Positions 21,262 to 29,193 of a stretch of 64,000 nt of DNA are shown here, one piece after another. The stretch is from Salinibacterium sp. ZJ70. GTDB taxonomy: Bacteria; Actinomycetota; Actinomycetes; Actinomycetales; Microbacteriaceae. Position 1 is the stretch's first letter, and every line of letters begins with the position of its first letter. The stretch is from positions 2,170,001 through 2,234,000 of the forward strand of contig NZ_CP061770.1 of the NCBI RefSeq assembly GCF_011751865.2. Reading direction: 5' to 3'. The position numbers and the translations under genes are program-made. The notes beneath the pieces were generated by a model, which worked only from the letters and a program-made list of their open reading frames with translations, did not search any database and had not been told where the DNA came from.

Positions 21262-24188
21262 CGGTGTGCTCCTTCTGCGAGCTCGGCCGGGCGGAACGCA
21301 GCCGCGGGCCGGGAGAGTGCGGGGATCTCGGCGCGATCCGCTTTCGCGGCTCCGAGGATGACGGTGGTGCCGGCGGGGGCGAGGCGGTCGACGGCGGCGA
21401 GGAAGCCGGCGCCGCCATCCGTGCCCGGCAGCGGGTCGACGGAGTCGATCACGACGACGGGGGTGTGCTCGCTGAGGGCGAGGCCGACGGTCGCGATGGC
21501 CCGCTCGAGCGGCGGGAGGGCGCCGAGCGGGGTGCGCCAGGTGACGGCCACGTTCGAGCCTGAAGCGCGGACGACGTCCTGGATGCGGGCCACCCACGAC
21601 ACGGCGCGACGGTGGGCGCGGGAGCTGCGGCCGGTGACACGCAGACGCTCCTCGAGCAGCTCGCCGAGCGAGGCATCGACATCGCGCGCGCCTCCCCCGA
21701 ACTCCGCGAACGACACGAGACGCTCCACGCGTCCGGCTTCGCTCGGGATGGGCCGACCGACCACCTGCGCGCGACCTTCGATGGCGGGCAGGCGCCCGGC
21801 GACGGTCGCCGTGAGCACGCGACGTCGTGCGGCATCGCCGCCGACGAGCGCGATCGAACCCGCCGCGATGGATCCCCGATACGGCCCGGCGGTGGCACCC
21901 TCCGCACCGACGACGATCGCGTCGAGCGTGACCGCCTCCCCGGCGCTCGCGCGCGTCTGCGCCCACGCCACATCATCGAGGTGGGCGCGCAGGCCCATCC
22001 CCTCGACGTCGACGTTCGGCAGCAGGCGGTCGAGCCACTTCGGCAGGTACCAGGCGCTGCGTCCGAAGAGCGCCATCACGGCAGGCACGAGGGTCATGCG
22101 GATGAGGAACGCGTCGATCGCGACACCCACGGCGAGACCCAGTGCGATGACCTTGATGACGGATGCGCCCTCCGGCACGAACGCCGCGAACACGAAGAAC
22201 ATGATGAGGGCTGCCGCGGTGACGACGCGCGCCGCCTCCGAGAAGCCGCGCACGATCGCCTGCTTCGGCGGCGCTCCATGGATGAACGCCTCGCGCATGC
22301 CCGACACGAGGAACACCTCGTAGTCCATCGCGAGTCCGAACAGGATCGCCATGAGCAGGATCGGCATGAAGCTGAGGATCGGGCCGGGCACGGCGTGCAG
22401 CGCCTCGGCGCCCCAGCCCCACTGGAATACGGCGACGACGATGCCGAACGACGCGAGCACGCTCAGCAGGTAGCCGAGGGCGGCCTTTATGGGCACCACG
22501 ATCGAGCGGAAGACGAGCATCAGGAGGATCACCGAGAGCCCGATGACGACGAGGCCGAAGGGCAGCAGGGCGCCGTTGAGCTGGCTCGAGATGTCGATCG
22601 CGACAGCCGTGGCGCCCGTGACCGAGATGGGGGTGCCGTAGCGCTCCTCGATGCCGGGGGCGAGGTCGCGGATGGCGTGCACGAGCTCGGTCGTCGCGGG
22701 ATCCGACGGACCTGTCTCGGGGATGACCTGGATGATCGCGGTGTCGACGGTGGGGTTGGGGATCGGCGAGCCGACGAAGTCGACGCCGTCGAGCTCGGCC
22801 ACCTCGGCGGCGATCGCGTCCAGGTCCTCGAAGATGTCGGTCGTCTGGGTGATGTCGACGGCGATCACGAGGGGGCCGTTGCGGCCGGGACCGAACGCCT
22901 CCTCGGTGAGGTCGTGAGCGCGGCGCGCGGTGTTGTCTTCGGTCATCGAGCTGCCGTCGGGCAGGGCGAGCGCGAGGTCGGCGGCGGGCACGGCGGCGAC
23001 GCCGAGCAGCGCGACCACGCCGATGATGAACACGACGGGTGCCTTGACGACGAGGCCCACCCAGCGCTCGCCCATGGTCTTCTTCGTCGGCGCGGAGGCG
23101 GAGGCGGAGTGCTCGGCGACGGCGCGCTGGGGGTCGGCGTGCTCGGCGACGGCGCGGCGAGCCGCGCGCGAACCGGGCTTCGGGATGAGGCGCTCCCCCA
23201 GCAGACCCATGATCGCGGGAAGCAGGGTGAGCGCTGCGAGCATCGCCATGAACACCGCGACGGCGGCGGTGACGCCCATGAGGCCGAGGAACGGGATGCC
23301 CACGATGAGCAGGCCCACGAGCGCGATCATGACCGTCACGCCTGCGAAGACGACGGATCCGCCCGCGGTCGCGACGGAGGTCGCTGCCGACTCCTCGGGA
23401 TCGACGCCGCGGGCCAGCTGGGTGCGGTGCCGCGAGAGGATGAAGAGCGCGTAGTCGATGCCGACCGCGAGGCCGATCATGAGCGCGAGCATGGGGGTCG
23501 CCGTGGAGAGCGTCATGAAGGCAGCAAGGCCGAGCACCCCGCCCATCGAGACGCCGAGCGCGACGATCGCGGTGAGCAGCGGGAGGCCTGCCGCGAGCAG
23601 CGAGCCGAATGTCACAAGCAGCACGACGGCCGCGAACAGCACGCCGATCACCTCGATGACCGTGAGGCCGAACGTCGTGTTCTGGAAGACCATGCCGCCG
23701 TATTCGACGACCACCTCATCCGAGGCGATCTGGTTCCCGATCTCCTGCAGCTCGTCGAGGGTCGCATCCGAGACCTGCTCTGACGAGTCCGTCATCTGGA
23801 TCTGCACCACGGCGGTGCGGTGATCGTCGCTGACGGCGTTCGTGGCGTACTCGTCGAAGGGCGACAGCGCCTGGGCGACGTCATCCATGTCGTTCAGGTC
23901 GGCGACCATCGCGTCGATGTCGTCGACGATCGCTCCCTCATCGACGACGCCGTCGGGCACGTGCACGACGAGCTGCACGCTGGCGCCCGCCGTCTGAGGG
24001 AAGACCGCGGCGAGGCGGTCGATGGCGTCCTGCGATTCGGTTCCGGGGATCTTGTACGAGTCCTGCATGGTGCCGCCGAGCGCGACAGCACCACCGAGCA
24101 CGAGGGCGGCGAGCGCGAGCCACGAGAGCACGACCGCGAGCCCGTGCCGGTAGGAGAAGCGCCCGAGGCGCGAGAGCAGGATGGCCAT
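21258..24188 (-). CDS. MMPL-family transporter with C-terminal degenerate ABC-ATPase-like domain
   Basis: A 976-residue RND/MMPL-type exporter. Two repeats each contain one span, a large extracytoplasmic domain and a bundle of spans; membrane signatures include LMIGLAVGIDYALFILSRHR in repeat 1 and ILFGLAMDYEVFLVSGMREA in repeat 2, both with the intramembrane Asp-Tyr pair of the proton path. The transporter part ends near residue 725. The last ~250 residues are soluble and ABC-like: ALVGGDAARRRVLTATVAG (about 780-798) sits where Walker A would be but lacks its lysine, and VVVIDSVDP (about 911-919) resembles Walker B. The start MAILLSRLGRF at 24188 is chosen because upstream sequence overlaps tetR. 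It lies 10 bases after tetR. Confidence 0.85.
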   Translation of the reverse strand: MAILLSRLGRFSYRHGLAVVLSWLALAALVLGGAVALGGTMQDSYKIPGTESQDAIDRLAAVFPQTAGASVQLVVHVPDGVVDEGAIVDDIDAMVADLNDMDDVAQALSPFDEYATNAVSDDHRTAVVQIQMTDSSEQVSDATLDELQEIGNQIASDEVVVEYGGMVFQNTTFGLTVIEVIGVLFAAVVLLVTFGSLLAAGLPLLTAIVALGVSMGGVLGLAAFMTLSTATPMLALMIGLAVGIDYALFILSRHRTQLARGVDPEESAATSVATAGGSVVFAGVTVMIALVGLLIVGIPFLGLMGVTAAVAVFMAMLAALTLLPAIMGLLGERLIPKPGSRAARRAVAEHADPQRAVAEHSASASAPTKKTMGERWVGLVVKAPVVFIIGVVALLGVAAVPAADLALALPDGSSMTEDNTARRAHDLTEEAFGPGRNGPLVIAVDITQTTDIFEDLDAIAAEVAELDGVDFVGSPIPNPTVDTAIIQVIPETGPSDPATTELVHAIRDLAPGIEERYGTPISVTGATAVAIDISSQLNGALLPFGLVVIGLSVILLMLVFRSIVVPIKAALGYLLSVLASFGIVVAVFQWGWGAEALHAVPGPILSFMPILLMAILFGLAMDYEVFLVSGMREAFIHGAPPKQAIVRGFSEAARVVTAAALIMFFVFAAFVPEGASVIKVIALGLAVGVAIDAFLIRMTLVPAVMALFGRSAWYLPKWLDRLLPNVDVEGMGLRAHLDDVAWAQTRASAGEAVTLDAIVVGAEGATAGPYRGSIAAGSIALVGGDAARRRVLTATVAGRLPAIEGRAQVVGRPIPSEAGRVERLVSFAEFGGGARDVDASLGELLEERLRVTGRSSRAHRRAVSWVARIQDVVRASGSNVAVTWRTPLGALPPLERAIATVGLALSEHTPVVVIDSVDPLPGTDGGAGFLAAVDRLAPAGTTVILGAAKADRAEIPALSRPAAAFRPAELAEGAHR

Positions 24189-24198
24189 GACGGGGTCC

Positions 24199-24747
24199 TT
24201 AGGCGGCTGGGGCGAGCAGCTCGCCGAGGATGCGGATGAGGGAGGCGCGGAGATCCGCGTCGTCGGGGGCGCCCGTCCGGTGCAGCTGTCCCATCTGCGC
24301 GAGCAGGTAGGCGGCCCCGCCGAGGGCGATCGCGAAGCGAACGTGGTCATCCAGCGAGCGATGCGATCGCTCGTCGGCGATCCGCTCCATGATCTCCTGG
24401 GCCTGCTGCACGATGGGCAGGTCGCCGAGCACGCCCGACTGGGTCACGAAGATCTGCGCGGAGAGTCGGTTGCGCATGAGGAAGTCGACGAAGTCGGAGA
24501 GGTAGGCGACGCGCTCTGCGGTGTCGCCCGAGAGCGCGGCCGTGCGCGGCACGAACGTGCGCAGCTCGTCGAGTGCGGGTGCCAGCACGGCTTCGAGGAG
24601 GGCTTCCTTCGAGCTGTAGTGGTACAGCACGCTCGCCTTGGAGACGCCGGCGCGGTCGGCGACGTCCTGGATGGAGGTGCCGAGGTAGCCGGCGGCAGCG
24701 AACTGCTCGAGTGCGGCGGTGCGCAGGTCGGTGGCTGTCGTCTGCAT
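24199..24747 (-). CDS. TetR/AcrR-family transcriptional regulator
   Basis: A 182-residue repressor-type protein. The N-terminal helix-turn-helix domain covers about residues 5-50 (TAALEQFAAAGYLGTSIQDV, then AGVSKASVLYHYSSKEALLE), the TetR signature. The C-terminal ligand/dimer domain is not close to any family I can name. It is the first gene of tetR-MMPL-YhgE, with only 10 bases to the transporter. Two palindromes lie immediately upstream, so it probably represses its own operon until a substrate of the exporter binds. Confidence 0.9.
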   Translation of the reverse strand: MQTTATDLRTAALEQFAAAGYLGTSIQDVADRAGVSKASVLYHYSSKEALLEAVLAPALDELRTFVPRTAALSGDTAERVAYLSDFVDFLMRNRLSAQIFVTQSGVLGDLPIVQQAQEIMERIADERSHRSLDDHVRFAIALGGAAYLLAQMGQLHRTGAPDDADLRASLIRILGELLAPAA

Positions 24748-24762
24748 GCATCCGAGGCTAGT

Positions 24763-24795
24763 TGACCGCTCGGTCAGGTTTTGACCAAGCGGTCA
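24763..24795. promoter_or_regulatory. tandem TetR operator
   Basis: Two 14-base dyads, TGACCGCTCGGTCA (24763-24776) and TGACCAAGCGGTCA (24782-24795), share the half-site TGACC and are spaced 19 bases centre to centre. They lie 16 bases upstream of the tetR start, between it and the divergent small gene at 24886. The half-site and spacing are typical of TetR operators. Binding by the adjacent regulator is inferred. Confidence 0.7.
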
Positions 24796-24885
24796 GACCA
24801 GGAGCGAATTCCCAGCAACGTCAACCCCCTCGCGGTGCCCGGATGCGGGGTACTAGCGTGGGAGGCGACCCAACAAGGAGGCCCC

Positions 24886-25074
24886 GTGCGCAAGTTCCTG
24901 TTCAACGGCAGCGTGATCAGCTCGCTCTTCGGCGCCGTCGGCGTCATCAAAGCGACTCAGCACGGCCCGCGCGACTGGCGCCTGGCGCTCATGTGGATCG
25001 CGTGGGGATGCTCCGTCGCGATCGCCGTCGGCACGGTCGCCAAGGAATCCAAGCGCGACGAGATCGAATGGTGA
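24886..25074 (+). CDS. small membrane protein, unknown function
   Basis: A 62-residue protein from a GTG at 24886 preceded by the strong Shine-Dalgarno CAAGGAGG. It starts RKFLFNGSVISSLFGAVGVI, has one clear hydrophobic span (about residues 32-51) and ends in a charged tail (KESKRDEIEW). No family is recognised. The sequence TACTAGCGT just upstream resembles actinobacterial -10 elements. It is divergent from tetR and might share its operators, and it ends at a terminator. Confidence 0.6.
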   Translation: MRKFLFNGSVISSLFGAVGVIKATQHGPRDWRLALMWIAWGCSVAIAVGTVAKESKRDEIEW

Positions 25075-25111
25075 CCTCCCGCACCTGAAGCGGGACGCCA
25101 TCCGGATCCGA

Positions 25112-25146
25112 CGAAGGCCCCGACTCCCCCGAGTCGGCGGCCTTCG
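25112..25146. terminator. bidirectional hairpin terminator
   Basis: Arms CGAAGGCCCCGACTC (25112-25126) and GAGTCGGCGGCCTTCG (25131-25146) pair with one bulged base and a CCCC loop. It sits between convergent genes ending at 25074 and 25152. Confidence 0.65.
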
Positions 25147-25151
25147 CTCAG

Positions 25152-26084
25152 TCAGTTCGCGGCTGTGCGGCGCGCGCGGCGGGCGAACGCCATGAGTCCG
25201 AGGCCCAACGCGGCGATGCCGGCGAAGCCGACGAATGCCGCTGCGGGCACCTCGGCACCCGTCTCGGCGAGCGCAGGCGCGACGGCAGCCTCATCTTCGG
25301 TGGCCGCGTAGCGCAGAATCACCACACCATCCATGCCGTCGGGGTTGTCGAACGTCGCCGGCGCGCCCTGTCCCGAGCTCGGCACCGAAGCGAGGGTCCA
25401 GACACCGCCGCGTCCATACTCGGTTCCGCCGTCGGCAGACGCCGGGAACAGCTCGGAGTCGACCCCGGGAATCTGGGAGAGGAAGTACCCCGCCCCCACC
25501 GTCAGCACGTCGGTGTCGTGGTCGGCAACCCCGGCGGTCCGCGCACCCCCGCCAGCGCTCTTGAATTCTGGCTCCGACGGCTGAACGTCGTAAACCATAT
25601 CCGAGCCGGAGTTCCCGGAGCCGCTCACCGTGTCGGTCGCGCCCTGTGCGGCATCAGACCCCAGCGATGTCGACTGCCCATCCTCCGATGCAGTGTCCCA
25701 TTCGCCACCCGCACCCACGACGACCTCGTGGTCGACACCGAGCGCGACATCGTCGATGTACGTCACTTCGCCGCCACCGCCGCCGTAGGAATTCCACCAG
25801 TCATCCGCGCTCGGCCCATCGACGACGCCCGCCGCGCCGCCGCCCACCAGCACGGCTGAGAGCTTCGCGATGGAGTTGGGGAAGCTGTACGTCCCCGATT
25901 GAGTGATCACGATCTCGCACAGCTCGCCCCCGCTCAGAAGAGTCGACGCTGGCGTCGTCGTCGCGCACGTCGCCGCAGCGGCTGCGGGCAGCGCGCCACC
26001 AGCAGCAGCGACTCCACCCATGCCGATCGCGCCGACAGCCGCGAAACCGCGACCGACACCCCGAAGACTCAGGTCATGCAGCAT
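25152..26084 (-). CDS. secreted Gly-rich surface protein with LAETG sortase anchor
   Basis: A 310-residue exported protein. An N-terminal signal peptide with a hydrophobic Ala/Gly-rich core covers about residues 10-39 and probably ends near AAAAA. The mature part is rich in Gly, Ser and Asp, with clusters such as GGGGGEVTYIDD and GAGGEWD and a TYSFPNSIAKLSAVLVGGG segment, resembling beta-rich glycine-rich surface domains. The C-terminus is a sorting signal: LAETG (residues 272-276), a hydrophobic span (about 282-300) and a basic tail ARRARRTAAN. LAxTG is the motif of actinobacterial class E sortases. No sortase gene is in the window. The adhesion or coat role is not known. Confidence 0.75.
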   Translation of the reverse strand: MLHDLSLRGVGRGFAAVGAIGMGGVAAAGGALPAAAAATCATTTPASTLLSGGELCEIVITQSGTYSFPNSIAKLSAVLVGGGAAGVVDGPSADDWWNSYGGGGGEVTYIDDVALGVDHEVVVGAGGEWDTASEDGQSTSLGSDAAQGATDTVSGSGNSGSDMVYDVQPSEPEFKSAGGGARTAGVADHDTDVLTVGAGYFLSQIPGVDSELFPASADGGTEYGRGGVWTLASVPSSGQGAPATFDNPDGMDGVVILRYAATEDEAAVAPALAETGAEVPAAAFVGFAGIAALGLGLMAFARRARRTAAN

Positions 26085-26173
26085 CTTCGGCCCCCCGGCA
26101 TCGATTCAGAACGCTCAGCACAAGATATGGCCACGGCGGCCGCGGCGCAATGACCACGGCGATTCCGCGCCGC

Positions 26174-27625
26174 TCACATCCCGACGTAGCTCTGCGCCCG
26201 GCGTTCGATCTCCGCCTGGATCTCCGTCCGGCGCAGTTTTCCCGTCACCGTGCGCGCTAGTTCACCCACCCGCACGATGATGCCAGGAGCGGCATCTCCG
26301 AGCGCCGCCCGCAACACCCTCGCCGCGGCCGCCTGATCTCCGAGATCTCCGACGTACGCCAAGGCGATCTGACTCGCACCTCGATGGTCGACCACAGCAC
26401 AGACGCAGACATCCTCGACGCCCGGCAGCTGCAACGCGAGCTCCTCGACCCGGTGCGGCATGATCTTCACCCCGGCGGCATTGACGAGGTCGTCGCTGCG
26501 CCCGCTCAGAAACAGCTCGCCTTCCTGCAGGAACCCGCGATCACCTGGCCGGAACCATCCGTCCGCCAGTCCAGAAGCACGGGGCCCCTCCACCCCCAGA
26601 TAGCCCAAGGCGAGACCGTCAGTGCGGATGCGCACAGACCCTTCGACGCCGTCACTCACCTGTCGCCCGTCGTCATCTTCGATCTCGACGGTGGCGTGAG
26701 GGAGCACTCGTCCCACCGGGCCCCCGTCCCGCACACCGTCTCCGACCGCCACAGCTCCGACCTCCGTCGCCCCGTACACCTCGCGGATCTGCACGCCGAA
26801 CCATGATGCGAGCTCGGCGGCGAGCGCCGTCGGCATCGGCGCCCCGGCGCTCTGCAGGATCTGCAGCGCGGGGAGCTTCTCGCCCGACCGTCGCGCGATG
26901 TTCAGAACCGCTCGCCACTGATGCGGCGAACCCTGCGCGGCCCGCACATCGTGCTCTCGCAGCATCGCGAGATTCTGCTCGGCGCGCCCGCCCACGACGT
27001 GCGGTTCACCATGAACCAGCGCGTGCAGGAACGTGGCCTGTGCACTCGTCGAGGCAGGACCCATCAGCGACATGAAGGGGAGGTCCGTGATCCAGGTGCG
27101 CGCGGCGACGATGCGCCTCTGCAGCGCGTACCGCGAGAACACGACAGCCTTGGGTTCCCCCGTCGTGCCACTCGAGAACACGATCCGCGCCGGTGCCTGC
27201 GGATCATGCGCTCTCAGCGGGGCCCGCTCGGGATCGATCGATGCGAGCCGCGCGAGCACCGACTGGTCGACGAGGATCGTGTGCGCAGGATGCGCCCCCG
27301 GAAACGGCGCCGCGGCGATGATGCGCTTCGCTGGTGCCGCGTCTCCCACGCGGATACCGGGAACGGCGACGCCGGCGACAGCGCCATGGACGAGCGCCCC
27401 GACGGCGAACGCCGACTCGAGCGGGGCAGGGAGCGAGATCGCGACCCCCTCGCCCTCCCTGATCCCCTGCTCGTCGAGCCACACAGCGATGCGGAGCGCG
27501 CTGTCCCAGAGCTCTCCAGCCGAGAGCACGACGTCGGATGTGATGACAGCCGGGAGGTGAGGGTCCGTGGCCGCGCGTGCGGCGAGCGCCTCGACGGGAT
27601 CGCCGACGGCATGGAGTTTCGTCAC
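26174..27625 (-). CDS. AMP-forming acyl-CoA synthetase / ligase (ANL superfamily)
   Basis: A 483-residue adenylate-forming enzyme that would activate a carboxylate with ATP and transfer it, usually to CoA. The core motifs are intact: P-loop IVFSSGTTGEPKAVVFS (A3), YGATEVG (A5), DGWFRPGDRG (A7), GRSDDLVNAAGVKI (A8 hinge) and RTVTGKLRR with the catalytic lysine (A10). The first part of the N-terminal domain is short, making the protein smaller than typical fatty-acyl-CoA ligases (500-600 residues). It resembles DitJ/CaiC-like or O-succinylbenzoate-type ligases, but the substrate is unknown. It follows the catabolic GntR gene by 24 bases on the same strand, so co-transcription is possible. Confidence 0.8.
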   Translation of the reverse strand: MTKLHAVGDPVEALAARAATDPHLPAVITSDVVLSAGELWDSALRIAVWLDEQGIREGEGVAISLPAPLESAFAVGALVHGAVAGVAVPGIRVGDAAPAKRIIAAAPFPGAHPAHTILVDQSVLARLASIDPERAPLRAHDPQAPARIVFSSGTTGEPKAVVFSRYALQRRIVAARTWITDLPFMSLMGPASTSAQATFLHALVHGEPHVVGGRAEQNLAMLREHDVRAAQGSPHQWRAVLNIARRSGEKLPALQILQSAGAPMPTALAAELASWFGVQIREVYGATEVGAVAVGDGVRDGGPVGRVLPHATVEIEDDDGRQVSDGVEGSVRIRTDGLALGYLGVEGPRASGLADGWFRPGDRGFLQEGELFLSGRSDDLVNAAGVKIMPHRVEELALQLPGVEDVCVCAVVDHRGASQIALAYVGDLGDQAAAARVLRAALGDAAPGIIVRVGELARTVTGKLRRTEIQAEIERRAQSYVGM

Positions 27626-27649
27626 GAATCCTGACGATAGCGCTTCGCG

Positions 27650-28399
27650 TCAGCCCCGGCCGCGCGGTTCCGGATGCGCGAGGAAGCCGCGCAGCAGCGC
27701 CGCCGAGCCCGCCACATGCTCCCGCATCGCCTCCTCGGCCCCCGCCTCGTCGCCCGCGAGGATCGCGAGCACGATCTGCTCGTGCTGGTGGTTCGAGTGG
27801 TCGATGTTGCGCGTGAGCAGAGGGAAGCTGTCGAGCAGCTCGTTCACACGCGTGCGGTTGTCGGCGATGAGCGCCACGAGCGACGGCACGCCCGCGAGCT
27901 CCGCGATGGTCAGGTGCAGGCGCGAATCGAGCCGCCGGTAGTCCTCGGGCGACGCAGTGCGCACATCCGCGAGGCGCGCCCACAGCTCGCTGCGCTGGGC
28001 GGCGCCCAGCTCCCGCCCCGCGGCGAGGCGGGCGGTGCCCGTCTCGAGCACCTCGCGCACGCTCACGACATCCTCGAGCTCTGCCGGATCCGGCGGCGGC
28101 GCCTCCGTGGTGGTGGGCAGCGGATCGGTCACGAAGGTGCCGCCGTAGCGCCCGCGGCGCGAGGTGAGATAGCCCGCATCCGTGAGCTCCCGGATCGCTT
28201 CGCGCAGGGTGTCGCGGCTCACCGAGAAGCGCGCCGCGAGCTCGCGCTCTGCGGGCAGCGCCTCGCCGGGGGCGACGACGCCGAGACGGATCGTCTGCAT
28301 GAGGCGCGACACCGTGTCCTCGAGGGAGTTGCCGGTGCGCACCGGCCGGAAGACGAGTTCGTGGACGAGCGACGAGGCGTCGCCGGATGCGTCGCTCAC
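27650..28399 (-). CDS. GntR-family (FadR subfamily) regulator of the gamma-glutamyl catabolic cluster
   Basis: A 249-residue regulator. The winged helix-turn-helix covers about residues 25-95 (PGEALPAERELAARFSVSRD, then REAIRELTDAGYL and GRYGGTFV). The C-terminal FCD domain (about 115-235) has the His/Asp metal-ligand pattern of the FadR group (DSRLHLTIAEL, HQHEQIVLAI, EAMREHV). The GTG start overlaps the stop of the SDR gene (GTGA), making it the last gene of the GS-hydrolase-ALDH-SDR operon. It is the natural candidate to control that operon and the divergent permease, responding to a pathway intermediate. Confidence 0.88.
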   Translation of the reverse strand: MSDASGDASSLVHELVFRPVRTGNSLEDTVSRLMQTIRLGVVAPGEALPAERELAARFSVSRDTLREAIRELTDAGYLTSRRGRYGGTFVTDPLPTTTEAPPPDPAELEDVVSVREVLETGTARLAAGRELGAAQRSELWARLADVRTASPEDYRRLDSRLHLTIAELAGVPSLVALIADNRTRVNELLDSFPLLTRNIDHSNHQHEQIVLAILAGDEAGAEEAMREHVAGSAALLRGFLAHPEPRGRG

Positions 28400-29184
28400 A
28401 GCGGCGTCGTATAGGCCGACGAGATGCCGCCGTCGACGAGGAACGTCGACGCGGTCACGAAGCTCGCATCGTCGCTCGCGAGGAACGCGACCGCGGCCGC
28501 GATCTCCTCGGGCTCCGCGAAGCGCCCCACCGGCACATGGACGAGGCGCCGTGCGGCGCGCTCCGGGTCCTTGGCGAAGAGCTCCTTCAGCAGCGGCGTG
28601 TTCACCGGTCCCGGGCAGAGCGCGTTGACACGCACCCCCTGACGCGCGAACTGCACCCCCAGCTCCCGCGACATCGCGAGCACCCCGCCCTTCGACGCCG
28701 TGTACGAGATCTGACTCGTCGCCGACCCCATGACGGCGACGAACGAGGCCGTGTTGATGATCGATCCGCACCCCGCCGGCACCATGTGGCGCAGCGCCGC
28801 GCGCGAGCAGAGGTAGACGCTCGTGAGGTTGACGAGCTGCACGCGATCCCACGCGTCGAGCTCCGTCGTCTCGATCGAGTCGTCGTCGGCGGGTGAGATG
28901 CCCGCGTTGTTGAAGGCGATGTCGACCTTCCCGTACGTCGCAGCAGCGGTGTCGAAGAGCTGGTCGACGCTCCCCCTGTCGGCCACGTCGACCTGCACGA
29001 ACAGCCCACCCAGATCCTCGGCTGCTGCGGTGCCGGAGGTCGCGTCGAGATCGCCGATCACGACGGTCGCGCCCTCCGCCGCGAGGCGTCGCGCGGAGGC
29101 GAGGCCGATGCCGCTCGCGCCTCCCGTGACGACGGCGACCCGCCCTGCCAAGCGCTGGGTGAGATCGATGGGTGCGACGGACAT
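28396..29184 (-). CDS. short-chain dehydrogenase/reductase (candidate gamma-glutamylethanolamide dehydrogenase)
   Basis: A 262-residue classical SDR. The NAD(P) motif is TGGASGIG (about residues 20-27), followed by NNAG near 92-95 and the catalytic set Ser in NTASF, Tyr and Lys in SYTASK; DLDA after the second strand favours NAD(H). The end AEPEEIAAAVAFLAS and ASTFLVDGG are typical. Generic annotation would be 3-oxoacyl-ACP reductase-like. Because it sits between an aldehyde dehydrogenase and a regulator in a gamma-glutamylation cluster lacking the flavin oxidase PuuB, I infer that it oxidises the hydroxyl of a gamma-glutamylated amino alcohol to the aldehyde used by the next enzyme. That role is not demonstrated. 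Confidence 0.8.
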   Translation of the reverse strand: MSVAPIDLTQRLAGRVAVVTGGASGIGLASARRLAAEGATVVIGDLDATSGTAAAEDLGGLFVQVDVADRGSVDQLFDTAAATYGKVDIAFNNAGISPADDDSIETTELDAWDRVQLVNLTSVYLCSRAALRHMVPAGCGSIINTASFVAVMGSATSQISYTASKGGVLAMSRELGVQFARQGVRVNALCPGPVNTPLLKELFAKDPERAARRLVHVPVGRFAEPEEIAAAVAFLASDDASFVTASTFLVDGGISSAYTTPL

Positions 29185-29193
29185 AGCTGATCC

